Origin: Citrobacter sp. 18056
Lineage (GTDB): Bacteria; Pseudomonadota; Gammaproteobacteria; Enterobacterales; Enterobacteriaceae
NCBI GenBank assembly: GCA_902706235.1
Contig: CACSJR010000007.1
Span: forward strand, 62,001-126,000
DNA length: 64,000 bases
Reading direction: 5' to 3'
The first letter of the stretch is position 1, and each line of letters begins with the position of its first letter. Below are positions 39,086 to 50,058 of the stretch, piece by piece. Made by a program: the position numbers and the translations under genes. The notes beneath the pieces were generated by a model, which was not told the DNA's origin, ran no database searches, and saw nothing but the letters and a program-made list of their open reading frames with translations.

Positions 39086-41701
39086 TTAGCGGACTTTACA
39101 TATCTGTTTAGGTAACTTAATTGTCATGCCAACTTTTTGCGGTTCGGGGGGAATGCTATAGCTGACCAGACACTCATCTTCTGATTTACTCCCCCACCTC
39201 ACGCTGAGCACATCTGAATCATCAATACCACGAACATAAGCACGACCAGCCTGTCCTACGCTACCGACTAAAACATTTTTGCTGTTATAGACATCTGCGC
39301 CCAGCGGAATAAATCCTTTATCTGAGCGTAGTAATTCCAGCAATACAGAACGGCCCTCATCGGTTTCAAAATTCACAAGTACAATGGCGCCATCGCGAGG
39401 AACTGAAGTCGCGCTGGTATTTTTCATTTCGACATCATTTTCCAGTGAATCAATATTCAGTCCGATCGTATTTTCGTGATACGGCGTTAACCAGGGGATC
39501 ACCGCATAGCCACGGGAATCAATTTCACCATCACCGTTATTCGTTTTCGCTCCTTTAGCTCCCGGAGCATTAATCAGCGCGACAGTACTGTTAATCCCTG
39601 GATTACCCGGGATCAGGGTTAAACCACCACTATGAAGAACGATACCGCCGCTATTGGCGAAGGAGTATTGTTGCCCGTGGTCGTCATTGACGGAAACTGA
39701 CGCACTGACCGGTCCCCATGGTCCGTTATAGCTCCCGTAACCGCCAATCTGATTCAGATCGCTGTTATCTGACATTGATGAAGACGCATTCACGCTGTAG
39801 CTGTATTTATTGTCGGCGGTATTACCGCTGACAGAGATATCGCTCTGGCTGGTCCCCTTAAAGTCTGAACTCACCGATGAATTAAGTGTATTGAACCCGC
39901 TCAATGAGGAATCGTGGCCAAACAGATTATTCAGCGGGATACTCAGGCTGACATAAAGGCGATCGTCCTCATCACCCTCTTCGTCATAGGTGCGCTGCAA
40001 CGAAATGTTATAGCTGCCCCAGCGAAATGAGTCGCTGTAACCAAACGAGTACTGCGAGGTGGTTTCATCACTTCCCCAGTAATCTTCCCAGCTTCCGGTC
40101 AGATAAACGGAACCATAATCCTTTTCTCCGACCCGCAAAGGCTGGCTGATATTGACCTGAATTTCATTTTTTTCACGCTCATACCGTTCATCCTGCGGAT
40201 CGCCTTCATTCTCTGAATCATGATGATAGTCATAGTCGAACGAAGCGGCATCCTGCAGGCTCAGGTACTCTTTGGTTGAGAAACGATAAGCAGCGACATT
40301 GAGAGAGGTGTCGGTAAGCTCAAGCAGTTTACTGTAGGTCAACCGATAGCTTTGCCCCTCTAAAGCATCCCGATCGCCGACCTCAGCATGGGAATGGGTG
40401 ACGTCAAACGCAAACGCCCCGACGCCGGTGTTCAGCGCCAGCCCCAATAACCCCGCGTAATAATCGGTATCGGTGAACTCAAATCCGGCATAACCGGTAA
40501 AAAGATTGTTCAGCCCATAATAGCCAGTAGCAGTGGCAACACGCGTTTTCTCGATAGTGCTGTCATCATTGAGTTCTCCAATGCCAATATCCCAACGAGT
40601 ATCACCCGGACGCAACAATTGCGTCACCGATGAGAAAGGGACTGAAAATGAGCTTTCGCTGCCATCAGCTTCAGTCACCGTAACATCCAGGTCGGTACCG
40701 TAGCCTGTTGGATTCAGGTCGGTAATGGCGAACGGACCAGGTGGCACGGTGTTCTCATAGATGGTATTACCATTCTGGCGAATGGTAACTTTGGCGTTGC
40801 TTTTTGCCACCCCGCGCACAACAGGCGCATAACCAGACATCGAACCCGGCTTCATACGATCGTCGCTGTACAGACGCACACCACGCAAACTGATGGAGTC
40901 GAAAGTGTCGCCATCGGTGTAGGTGTCGCCTAGCACAAGCTGTGATTTGAGCGCAGTGATATCGTGCTGGAGATAGAGATCCTGATGATCGTAATCTGCG
41001 CCATCATCGGAGGTCCACTGCGCCGTGCCACGAGAACGCAGATGCCATGCCCCGAGATTAATGCCGTAGTTTAACCCGGCGTACACGCTCTGAGAGCTGT
41101 CACCGTCATCTTCCGAACTGTAGGCATTAAAATCATAGGAGAGCATTGCCGCATTAATGCCGCTGTCCCAGAGCGAAGGATCAATATACCCTCGCGGGCG
41201 TTTAGAGACATAAATCTGCGGCAAAGTAATATCCAGACGCTGTTCCGCAGAATCAAAATACATTTGCGTCCCAGGGAAACGCGTTTTGATGTCGTAGCAG
41301 GTTTTCGTATCAGCAGCCAGATCACCCTTGCCATTCTCACTTTCCAGTTTATCGGTATTAAATGACATGACGTGCAGCAACTGTCCGGTGATACAAGGTG
41401 AAGCGATATCGCTCCCGTTGTCCTTAAATTCAACATTGCCGCTGTACTCTGCCACGTTGTTAATATAAATAGTTAGAGAATACACGCCCGGTAAAACAGG
41501 GTTACCATTTGCAAAACGGCTAACGTTAAGTTTCTCACCTGTTGCACTGGGATAAAGAAACTGATCGTTGAACTCAACCTTTTCTGCCGAAGCGCTTGGT
41601 GTTGGCGCCGCATCAGACGCAAATACTCTACTGACGTACAGTGGTAATAACACACATGTCGTCAGTAGCAGAAATTTAATTCGATTAGCCAGGCCCGTCA
41701 C
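39086..41701 (-). CDS. Fimbrial outer-membrane usher
   Basis: An 871-residue PapC-family usher that receives chaperone-subunit complexes and threads the fimbria through the outer membrane. The signal peptide is MTGLANRIKFLLLTTCVLLP... ending near SRVFA. The N-terminal chaperone-binding domain is VEFNDQFLYPSATGEKLNVS. A 24-strand barrel follows, with the plug near PGSMSGYAPVVRGVAKSNA. The C-terminal domains start around GAIVLVNFETDEGRSVLLEL, with a cysteine pair (ECLVSYS and KQICKVR). The only in-frame start is GTG at 41701, ten bases after GGGG; a stop lies seven codons upstream. Full length and unbroken. Confidence 0.94.
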   Translation of the reverse strand: MTGLANRIKFLLLTTCVLLPLYVSRVFASDAAPTPSASAEKVEFNDQFLYPSATGEKLNVSRFANGNPVLPGVYSLTIYINNVAEYSGNVEFKDNGSDIASPCITGQLLHVMSFNTDKLESENGKGDLAADTKTCYDIKTRFPGTQMYFDSAEQRLDITLPQIYVSKRPRGYIDPSLWDSGINAAMLSYDFNAYSSEDDGDSSQSVYAGLNYGINLGAWHLRSRGTAQWTSDDGADYDHQDLYLQHDITALKSQLVLGDTYTDGDTFDSISLRGVRLYSDDRMKPGSMSGYAPVVRGVAKSNAKVTIRQNGNTIYENTVPPGPFAITDLNPTGYGTDLDVTVTEADGSESSFSVPFSSVTQLLRPGDTRWDIGIGELNDDSTIEKTRVATATGYYGLNNLFTGYAGFEFTDTDYYAGLLGLALNTGVGAFAFDVTHSHAEVGDRDALEGQSYRLTYSKLLELTDTSLNVAAYRFSTKEYLSLQDAASFDYDYHHDSENEGDPQDERYEREKNEIQVNISQPLRVGEKDYGSVYLTGSWEDYWGSDETTSQYSFGYSDSFRWGSYNISLQRTYDEEGDEDDRLYVSLSIPLNNLFGHDSSLSGFNTLNSSVSSDFKGTSQSDISVSGNTADNKYSYSVNASSSMSDNSDLNQIGGYGSYNGPWGPVSASVSVNDDHGQQYSFANSGGIVLHSGGLTLIPGNPGINSTVALINAPGAKGAKTNNGDGEIDSRGYAVIPWLTPYHENTIGLNIDSLENDVEMKNTSATSVPRDGAIVLVNFETDEGRSVLLELLRSDKGFIPLGADVYNSKNVLVGSVGQAGRAYVRGIDDSDVLSVRWGSKSEDECLVSYSIPPEPQKVGMTIKLPKQICKVR

Positions 41702-41744
41702 GATGAAATAACCCCGTGTTTAATCAACCTATTTTGTATCTGAG

Positions 41745-42485
41745 TCAAATAGTGAATTCGCTTTTAATGCTGCCACCGAAATCATTAATAACGTCACACT
41801 CAATTTTCGTCCCAGCCGGAACAGCGCTCAACCCGGTAACTTTAAAGGACTCTTTCCCACCCGGTGGGACTGTGTGTGTATCCAGCGAATACTTATTCTT
41901 TCCGCTCACCAGTTGCGCACGACTAAAAGAGACGTGATAGGGCGAAGGATTTTTTACGTCGATATAAAGCGCTTTACCTGACTGGTTTACAGACCATTGC
42001 AGAGTCTTGACGGCGTCGCCGGCAGCACCTTTTAAACCTTCCGGGCGGTAAAACACCTTTATGCGGGTTCGAAACGCCAACTGAAGAATATTCTTGTCTG
42101 CGCCGTCAGTGGTTTTGGGGGGGATTTCCAGCACATTGAACCAGAACAGACTTTCTTTATCCTGCGGAAGTTGTCCGCCTAAATATGTCACTTTAATACT
42201 CTGTCCCTTGCCTGGATCCACCCTTGAAACCGGTGGGGTAACGAGGAAAGGTACATTCAATTCCTGCGGATTCGCATTCTCGCGGCCATCATCAATCCAG
42301 GTCTGAACCAGCAACGGCTTTATGCCACGATTCTCCAGCTTCACCGTAACGTTTTTCGCTGAGGCTGGATAGACCACGCGCGTACCGGAAATAACAATAT
42401 CTGCGTAGCTCGCTGGCGCCGCAATCAGGCAACTCACTGCGCTTATTAACGGTACAAAAACTTTAGTTAATATAGCCTTCATCAT
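41745..42485 (-). CDS. Periplasmic fimbrial chaperone
   Basis: A 246-residue PapD-like two-Ig-domain chaperone that caps pilin subunits by donor-strand complementation and delivers them to the usher. The signal peptide ends near APASYA, before DIVISGTRVVYPASAKNV; the Arg of GTRVVYP is the conserved anchor. The motif LFWFNVLEIPPK is the family G1-strand region, followed by FRTRIKVFYRPEGL. The F1-G1 loop is short, which marks the FGS-type chaperones of rod-like fimbriae. ATG at 42485 follows GAGAG. Confidence 0.95.
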   Translation of the reverse strand: MMKAILTKVFVPLISAVSCLIAAPASYADIVISGTRVVYPASAKNVTVKLENRGIKPLLVQTWIDDGRENANPQELNVPFLVTPPVSRVDPGKGQSIKVTYLGGQLPQDKESLFWFNVLEIPPKTTDGADKNILQLAFRTRIKVFYRPEGLKGAAGDAVKTLQWSVNQSGKALYIDVKNPSPYHVSFSRAQLVSGKNKYSLDTHTVPPGGKESFKVTGLSAVPAGTKIECDVINDFGGSIKSEFTI

Positions 42486-42578
42486 AATGAACTCTCGATA
42501 TTATTTCTGGGCGAAATCCAGCGCATAACGGGGACGACAATTCTCGCGACCTATCACAACGCGCTTATCAATAGAGAC

Positions 42579-42607
42579 ATCAGGTATATCAGGTTGATAT
42601 ACCTGAT
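42579..42607. other. 13-bp perfect stem-loop between pilin and chaperone genes
   Basis: ATCAGGTATATCA/TGATATACCTGAT (42579-42591 and 42595-42607) with a three-base loop lies 24 bases past the major pilin stop. There is no T run after it on the minus strand. A 3' stabiliser that keeps the pilin message more abundant than the downstream genes is the likeliest role. Confidence 0.75.
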
Positions 42608-42631
42608 ATATTTACATCATCGGGCAAATAA

Positions 42632-43222
42632 TCACTCGTATGACAAAGTAAAGGTGGCGTTAGCATTCACCTTACCAGGCGCCACAGGGTTATTTGCGAT
42701 GTCAAAATCAGCGCTCGGCACATAGGCTGCACGGAAGCCAAATACCCCACCATGAGTAGTGCTCAGGTCAACTTCCTGGGTTCCCTGGCCGGCTGGATCG
42801 CCAATAATGACCTGGTCTGTATTCCCGTTGCCATTATTATACAGCGCGATATTGACATTTTTCGCCGCGCCAGTGACGCTTGGATCAGCTTTTAATGTCC
42901 CGGTGGTCAGATCAGCAAACTGCTGGGAAGTAAATGCAATATGCGCTTTACTCAATGTAGGGTCACAATCCGTTAACTTTAAATCAAACGTAGTTGAACC
43001 CACACCACCCGCAGCAATGGTTGTACCTTCAACCAGACTTTTCGAAACGGTAAGCATTGTAATCGTGACATTATGGGCATCAATATCATTATTGGTTGTC
43101 ATCTTACAAGTTTCACCCGATACCGCGCCATCGAATGTAATAAGCCCGAGATCATCATCAGCAGCGTTTGCTGAAAATATGCCCATTACAGCCAAAGCCA
43201 AAACGGCGATCTTCATTTTCAT
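42632..43222 (-). CDS. Major fimbrial subunit (pilin)
   Basis: First gene of the operon, 196 residues from ATG 43222, which lies eight bases after AGGAA; ATGs at 43228 and 43231 are less well spaced. The signal peptide MKMKIAVLALAVMGIFSANA precedes mature ADDDLGLITFDGAVSGETC. The pilin disulphide joins SGETCKM and LTDCDPT. The C-terminal donor-strand end is NANATFTLSYE. It is similar in style to E. coli ElfA (YcbQ). Its first position and the stem-loop after it fit the abundant shaft subunit. Confidence 0.9.
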   Translation of the reverse strand: MKMKIAVLALAVMGIFSANAADDDLGLITFDGAVSGETCKMTTNNDIDAHNVTITMLTVSKSLVEGTTIAAGGVGSTTFDLKLTDCDPTLSKAHIAFTSQQFADLTTGTLKADPSVTGAAKNVNIALYNNGNGNTDQVIIGDPAGQGTQEVDLSTTHGGVFGFRAAYVPSADFDIANNPVAPGKVNANATFTLSYE

Positions 43223-43726
43223 ATTCATCATTCCTTAATAGATAATTCAATAATCATTAACGAAAAGTACGGCTCTCGAAAATAAAAAGCCGCGCATCTC
43301 AATTTAATCCTTTGAGAGCGGTGCGATGATATTGTATGCTTTGAACAAAGCGCAAGAATAATTTATTTAAAATGCCATTTGCACCGCTAAATAAACACTT
43401 TTACGAAATGTCACCAATTATAATATATTGACGAGGCCAATTAATCACCTATCTAAATAATATGCATATTCTCACAGGGGAAATTTAATATATTAAATAA
43501 AATATTCATTGCTGAGTTTGATATTTAAAAAAGCATTCATGGCCCAGACAAGCCGGTTTACTCTGCCCCGCAGATGACACGTTGGCAGGCATATCAACAG
43601 AGGTATATACGATGATCGTGTATAGCAAGCCAGATCATTTATTTTCGTTTCCCCTCCCGGGACGATAGCGCCTTACACGCAAAACCCGTATCATTGCGCG
43701 CTTTCCGTACGATAAAAGTGATCGCC
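43223..43726. other. A+T-rich gap between the fimbrial operon and ycaO
   Basis: About 500 bp with no recognisable gene, very rich in A and T (especially 43340-43540). It must hold the divergent fimbrial and ycaO promoters. A candidate minus-strand fimbrial promoter is TTCTTG (43353-43358) and TACAAT (43331-43336), 16 bp apart. I saw no pair of long inverted repeats that would suggest a phase-variable switch, and no regulator gene. Confidence 0.5.
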
Positions 43727-45493
43727 ATGACCCAAACATTTATTCCCGGCAAAGACGCCGCTCTGGAAGACTCCATCGCCCGCTTCCAGCAAAAATTAAC
43801 GGACCTCGGATTCAACATTGAAGAAGCGTCCTGGCTGAATCCGGTGCCTAACGTCTGGTCTGTGCATATTCGCGACAAAGAATGCGCGCTGTGCTTCACC
43901 AACGGTAAAGGGGCAACGAAAAAAGCGGCTCTGGCGTCTGCGCTCGGTGAATATTTTGAGCGTCTGTCGACCAACTACTTCTTCGCCGATTTCTGGCTGG
44001 GCGAAACCATCGCCAATAGCCCGTTCGTGCATTATCCGAATGAAAAATGGTTCCCGCTGCCGGAAGACGACGACGTGCCGGAAGGCATTCTTGATGAACG
44101 TCTGCGTGCATTCTACGATCCAGACGATCAGCTGACCGCCAGCCTGCTTGTGGATTTGCAGTCGGGCAATGACGATCGCGGCGTTTGCGGCCTGCCGTTC
44201 ACCCGTCAGTCCGATGGCGAGACGATTTACATTCCGATGAACATCGTCGGCAACCTGTACGTTTCTAACGGCATGTCCGCCGGTAACACCCGCAATGAAG
44301 CGCGTGTTCAGGGCCTGTCCGAAGTGTTTGAGCGTCACATCAAAAACCGCATCATCGCTGAAAGTATCAGCCTGCCGGAAATCCCAGCCGAGGTGATGGC
44401 CCGTTACCCGAGCGTAGTGGAATCCATCGCTAAGCTGGAAGCAGAAGGCTTCCCTATCTTTGCTTACGACGGTTCACTGGGCGGCAAATACCCGGTTATC
44501 TGCGTGGTGCTGTTCAACCCGGCAAACGGAACCTGTTTCGCCTCCTTCGGTGCGCACCCTGATTTCGGCGTGGCACTGGAGCGTACCGTCACCGAGCTGC
44601 TGCAAGGCCGAGGCCTGAAAGATCTCGACGTCTTCACCCCGCCAACATTCGATGACGAAGAAGTGGGTGAGCACGCTAACCTCGAAACCCACTTTATTGA
44701 TTCCAGTGGTTTGATCTCCTGGGATATGTTCAAACAAGACGCAGATTATCCGTTTGCTGACTGGAACTTCTCCGGCACGACAGATGAAGAATTTGCCACG
44801 CTGATGGCGATTTTCCAGGCAGAAGATAAAGAAGTGTATATCGCAGACTACGAGCACCTGAGCGTTTACGCTTGTCGCATTATCGTGCCAGGCATGTCTG
44901 ATATCTATCCAGCCGAAGATCTGTGGCTGGCAAATAACAATATGGGCAGCCCCCTGCGTGAAACCATTCTTTCTCTACCAGGCAGCGAGTGGGAAAAAGA
45001 AGATTATCTGGCGCTGATTGAGCAGATGGATGATGAAGGTCTGGACGACTTCACCCGAGTACGTGAACTACTGGGTATGGCGACCGGTAAAGATAACGGC
45101 TGGTACACCCTGCGCATCGGTGAGCTGAAAGCCATGCTGGCGCTGGCCGGCGGTGACATGGAGCAGGCGCTTATCTGGACAGAGTGGACCATGGAGTTCA
45201 ATGCTTCCGTGTTTAGCCCGGAACGTGCCAACTACTATCGCTGCCTGCAGACACTGTTGCTGCTGTCCCAGGAAGAAGAGCGTCAGCCGCTGCAGTACCT
45301 GAACGCGTTTGTACGTATGTACGGTGCAGATACGGTTGAAGCGGCGAGTGCGGCCCTGAGCGGTGAAGAGGCCTTTTACGGTCTGCAGTCTGTGGACAGC
45401 GACCTGGCGGCCTTCCCGGCGCATCAGTCCCTGTTGAAAGCGTACGAGAAGCTGCAACGCGCAAAAGCCAGCTTCTGGTCTAAACAGCAGTAA
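43727..45493 (+). CDS. ycaO: YcaO, ATP-dependent protein linked to S12 methylthiolation
   Basis: A 588-residue protein from ATG 43727 (MTQTFIPGKDAALEDSI); the E. coli protein is 586. YcaO-domain proteins use ATP to phosphorylate or activate peptide amides. E. coli YcaO is reported to assist RimO in beta-methylthiolation of ribosomal protein S12. Conserved segments GKGATKKAALASALGEYFER, GNTRNEARVQGLSEVFERH and ALERTVTELLQG carry ATP-binding Glu and Arg residues. The C-terminal third looks TPR-like and helical. No azoline-biosynthesis partner or precursor peptide is nearby, so a RiPP role is unlikely. It is upstream of focA in the same direction. Confidence 0.95.
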   Translation: MTQTFIPGKDAALEDSIARFQQKLTDLGFNIEEASWLNPVPNVWSVHIRDKECALCFTNGKGATKKAALASALGEYFERLSTNYFFADFWLGETIANSPFVHYPNEKWFPLPEDDDVPEGILDERLRAFYDPDDQLTASLLVDLQSGNDDRGVCGLPFTRQSDGETIYIPMNIVGNLYVSNGMSAGNTRNEARVQGLSEVFERHIKNRIIAESISLPEIPAEVMARYPSVVESIAKLEAEGFPIFAYDGSLGGKYPVICVVLFNPANGTCFASFGAHPDFGVALERTVTELLQGRGLKDLDVFTPPTFDDEEVGEHANLETHFIDSSGLISWDMFKQDADYPFADWNFSGTTDEEFATLMAIFQAEDKEVYIADYEHLSVYACRIIVPGMSDIYPAEDLWLANNNMGSPLRETILSLPGSEWEKEDYLALIEQMDDEGLDDFTRVRELLGMATGKDNGWYTLRIGELKAMLALAGGDMEQALIWTEWTMEFNASVFSPERANYYRCLQTLLLLSQEEERQPLQYLNAFVRMYGADTVEAASAALSGEEAFYGLQSVDSDLAAFPAHQSLLKAYEKLQRAKASFWSKQQ

Positions 45494-45537
45494 AACCACA
45501 AATAACTTATGGCGAAATTATTCGCCTGCGCTATATT

Positions 45538-45563
45538 ACGGGGCCTCTGAGGGGCCCCGTTTT
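45538..45563 (+). terminator. ycaO terminator
   Basis: The stem ACGGGGCC/GGCCCCGT (45538-45545 and 45553-45560) with a seven-base loop is followed by TTTTAATTTT. It lies 45 bases after the ycaO stop and separates it from focA-pfl. Confidence 0.88.
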
Positions 45564-45815
45564 AATTTTCATTTCCCCTTCGTTAATTTGTAATATTTAA
45601 GTTAATTATGAGTAAATACTATTATTGGTAGCTTACAAATAATGTTAATTTTAATGCATATTACTCCATTTTAATTAACTGCTTAAAAGGAGGATACTGA
45701 AAAAATTCAACTCTAATTGCAAATTTTAAAATTTATTTTTATTTTGATAATCAGAAAGTTACGCCGTGATCGCTGAAAAACCATGCGCTTTGCGGGCCTA
45801 TAAGCCAGGCGAGAT
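45564..45815. other. A+T-rich upstream control region of focA-pflB
   Basis: No gene. Runs of A and T (45590-45750) match the region that in E. coli binds ArcA and IHF for anaerobic induction of focA-pflB. I could not assign individual ArcA or IHF sites. Confidence 0.45.
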
Positions 45816-45857
45816 ATGATCTATATCAATTTCTCTTCTATAATGCTTTGTTAGTAT
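45816..45857 (+). promoter_or_regulatory. FNR-dependent focA promoter
   Basis: ATGAT-N4-ATCAA at 45816-45829 matches the FNR consensus TTGAT-N4-ATCAA at nine of ten positions. The hexamer TAGTAT at 45852-45857 is where the -10 should be if the FNR site is centred at -41.5, giving a start near 45864. This is class II FNR activator geometry. Confidence 0.78.
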
Positions 45858-45889
45858 CTCGTCGCCGACTTAATAAAGAGAGAGTTAGT

Positions 45890-46747
45890 GTGAAAGCTGA
45901 CAACCCTTTTGATCTTTTACTCCCAGCTGAGATGGCCAAAGTGGCCGAGGAAGCGGGTGTCTATAAAGCAACGAAACAACCGCTCAAAACCTTTTTCCTG
46001 GCGATTACTGCGGGTGTGTTCATCTCCATTGCCTTCGTCTTCTACATTACGTCTACGACAGGCACTGCGGGAATGCCGTTTGGTATTGCCAAGCTGATTG
46101 GCGGTATCTGCTTCTCACTGGGTCTTATCCTGTGTGTCATTTGCGGCGCTGACCTTTTCACCTCCACGGTGCTTATTGTGGTGGCTAAAGCAAGCGGCAA
46201 AATCACCTGGGGCCAACTGGCGAAGAACTGGTTCAACGTCTATGTTGGTAACCTGATTGGTGCCTTGCTGTTTGTTCTGCTGATGTGGTTATCTGGCGAA
46301 TATATGACCGCCAACGGAGGGTGGGGACTGAACGTCCTGCAAACCGCCGACCACAAAATGCATCATACTTTTATCGAGGCCGTGTGCCTGGGTATCCTGG
46401 CAAACCTGATGGTCTGTCTGGCGGTCTGGATGAGCTACTCCGGCCGCAGCCTGATGGATAAAGCAATGATAATGGTGCTGCCAGTGGCCATGTTTGTTGC
46501 CAGCGGCTTCGAGCACAGTATCGCGAACATGTTCATGATCCCGATGGGTATCGTCGTTCGCAACTTCGCCAGCCCGGAATTCTGGACCGCTATCGGTTCG
46601 TCTCCGGACCATTTCTCTCACCTGACTGTCATGAACTTCATCACTGATAACCTGATTCCTGTCACTATCGGGAACATTATTGGTGGCGGTCTGTTAGTTG
46701 GGTTGACGTACTGGGTCATTTACCTGCGTGGCAGCGACAAGCATTAA
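45890..46747 (+). CDS. focA: Formate channel FocA
   Basis: Pentameric formate-nitrite transporter family channel that moves formate made by PflB across the inner membrane, with direction depending on pH. GTG at 45890 (MKADNPFDLLLPAEMAKVAE) gives 285 residues, the E. coli length and start type, and follows AGAGAG. Six membrane segments are visible. The key pore His is His209 in GFEHSIANMFMIPMG. It is 52 bp upstream of pflB, in one operon. Confidence 0.97.
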   Translation: MKADNPFDLLLPAEMAKVAEEAGVYKATKQPLKTFFLAITAGVFISIAFVFYITSTTGTAGMPFGIAKLIGGICFSLGLILCVICGADLFTSTVLIVVAKASGKITWGQLAKNWFNVYVGNLIGALLFVLLMWLSGEYMTANGGWGLNVLQTADHKMHHTFIEAVCLGILANLMVCLAVWMSYSGRSLMDKAMIMVLPVAMFVASGFEHSIANMFMIPMGIVVRNFASPEFWTAIGSSPDHFSHLTVMNFITDNLIPVTIGNIIGGGLLVGLTYWVIYLRGSDKH

Positions 46748-46799
46748 TCGTCGTTTCAGGCAGTAAATTAAGAAATCCACATAAGAAGGTAGGTGTTAC

Positions 46800-49082
<2,283 letters not shown>

Positions 49083-49121
49083 TGTGTTTTGACTGAAAAC
49101 GTGATGTAAAAAGCGTACAAT

Positions 49122-49151
49122 AAAGGCTCCACACCTGTGGGGCCTTTTTTT
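49122..49151 (+). terminator. pflB terminator
   Basis: A twelve-base stem, AAAGGCTCCACA/TGTGGGGCCTTT (49122-49133 and 49136-49147), with one T-G pair is followed by T residues to 49151. It lies 39 bases after the pflB stop, so pflA probably has its own promoter. Confidence 0.9.
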
Positions 49152-49288
49152 AACAATGACTCTCCTGTCCCAGCCTGCTTTGCCAGCCATCTATACTATG
49201 GGTATCTGTCAAAACAGACTTAACACAGCCGGCTTTGAGCTGTGCATACACTGGCCCCGGATGGGCCGTATCTGGAGATAACACCGCA

Positions 49289-50029
49289 ATGTCAGTAATT
49301 GGTCGCATTCACTCCTTTGAATCCTGTGGCACCGTCGATGGCCCAGGCATCCGTTTTATCACCTTCTTCCAGGGCTGTCTGATGCGCTGCCTGTATTGCC
49401 ATAACCGCGATACCTGGGATACCCACGGCGGCAAAGAAATTACGGTTGAAGAACTCATGAAAGAAGTGGTGACCTATCGCCACTTTATGAATGCGTCCGG
49501 CGGCGGCGTAACGGCGTCTGGCGGCGAAGCCATTTTACAGGCTGAATTTGTGCGTGACTGGTTCCGCGCCTGCCGTAAAGAAGGTATTCATACCTGCCTC
49601 GACACCAACGGTTTTGTTCGTCGTTACGATCCGGTGATTGATGAACTGCTGGAAGTGACCGATCTGGTCATGCTTGATCTCAAACAGATGAACGATGAGA
49701 TCCATCAGAATTTAGTCGGCGTATCTAACCACCGTACGCTGGAATTCTGCCGTTACCTGGCGAACAAGAATATTAACGTCTGGATCCGTTACGTGGTTGT
49801 TCCAGGCTGGTCTGACGATGACGATTCTGCACACCGCCTGGGGGAATTTACCCGCGATATGGGCAACGTCGAAAAAATCGAGCTTCTGCCTTACCATGAA
49901 CTTGGCAAGCACAAATGGGTGGCGATGGGCGAAGAGTACAAGCTGGACGGCGTGCATCCACCGAAGAAAGAAACAATGGATCGCGTGAAAGGTATCCTCG
50001 AGCAATACGGTCACAAAGTCATGTACTGA
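49289..50029 (+). CDS. pflA: Pyruvate formate-lyase activating enzyme
   Basis: Radical-SAM enzyme that installs the glycyl radical on PflB. ATG at 49289 ([18 protein letters not shown]) gives 246 residues, the E. coli length. In-frame codons upstream are not conserved. The [4Fe-4S] motif CLMRCLYC supplies Cys30, Cys34 and Cys37, and [11 protein letters not shown] is the SAM-binding GGE region. It lies 206 bp downstream of pflB, past a terminator. Confidence 0.98.
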   Translation: MSVIGRIHSFESCGTVDGPGIRFITFFQGCLMRCLYCHNRDTWDTHGGKEITVEELMKEVVTYRHFMNASGGGVTASGGEAILQAEFVRDWFRACRKEGIHTCLDTNGFVRRYDPVIDELLEVTDLVMLDLKQMNDEIHQNLVGVSNHRTLEFCRYLANKNINVWIRYVVVPGWSDDDDSAHRLGEFTRDMGNVEKIELLPYHELGKHKWVAMGEEYKLDGVHPPKKETMDRVKGILEQYGHKVMY

Positions 50030-50032
50030 CTC

Positions 50033-50058
50033 AGACAGCCTCTACGGAGGCTGTTTTT
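50033..50058 (+). terminator. pflA terminator
   Basis: A perfect eight-base stem ACAGCCTC/GAGGCTGT (50035-50042 and 50047-50054) with loop TACG is followed by TTTTT. It touches the 3' end of the convergent LysR gene. Confidence 0.92.

Noticed and set aside
43223-43726. Invertible fim-type promoter switch for the fimbrial operon
   Set aside because: I could not find a pair of matching inverted repeats of useful length by eye, and no tyrosine recombinase gene is in the window.
43727-45493. YcaO as part of a thiazole/oxazole-modified peptide (RiPP) cluster
   Set aside because: No precursor peptide, E1-like or dehydrogenase gene is nearby. The protein matches the E. coli YcaO next to focA-pfl, which is a housekeeping protein.
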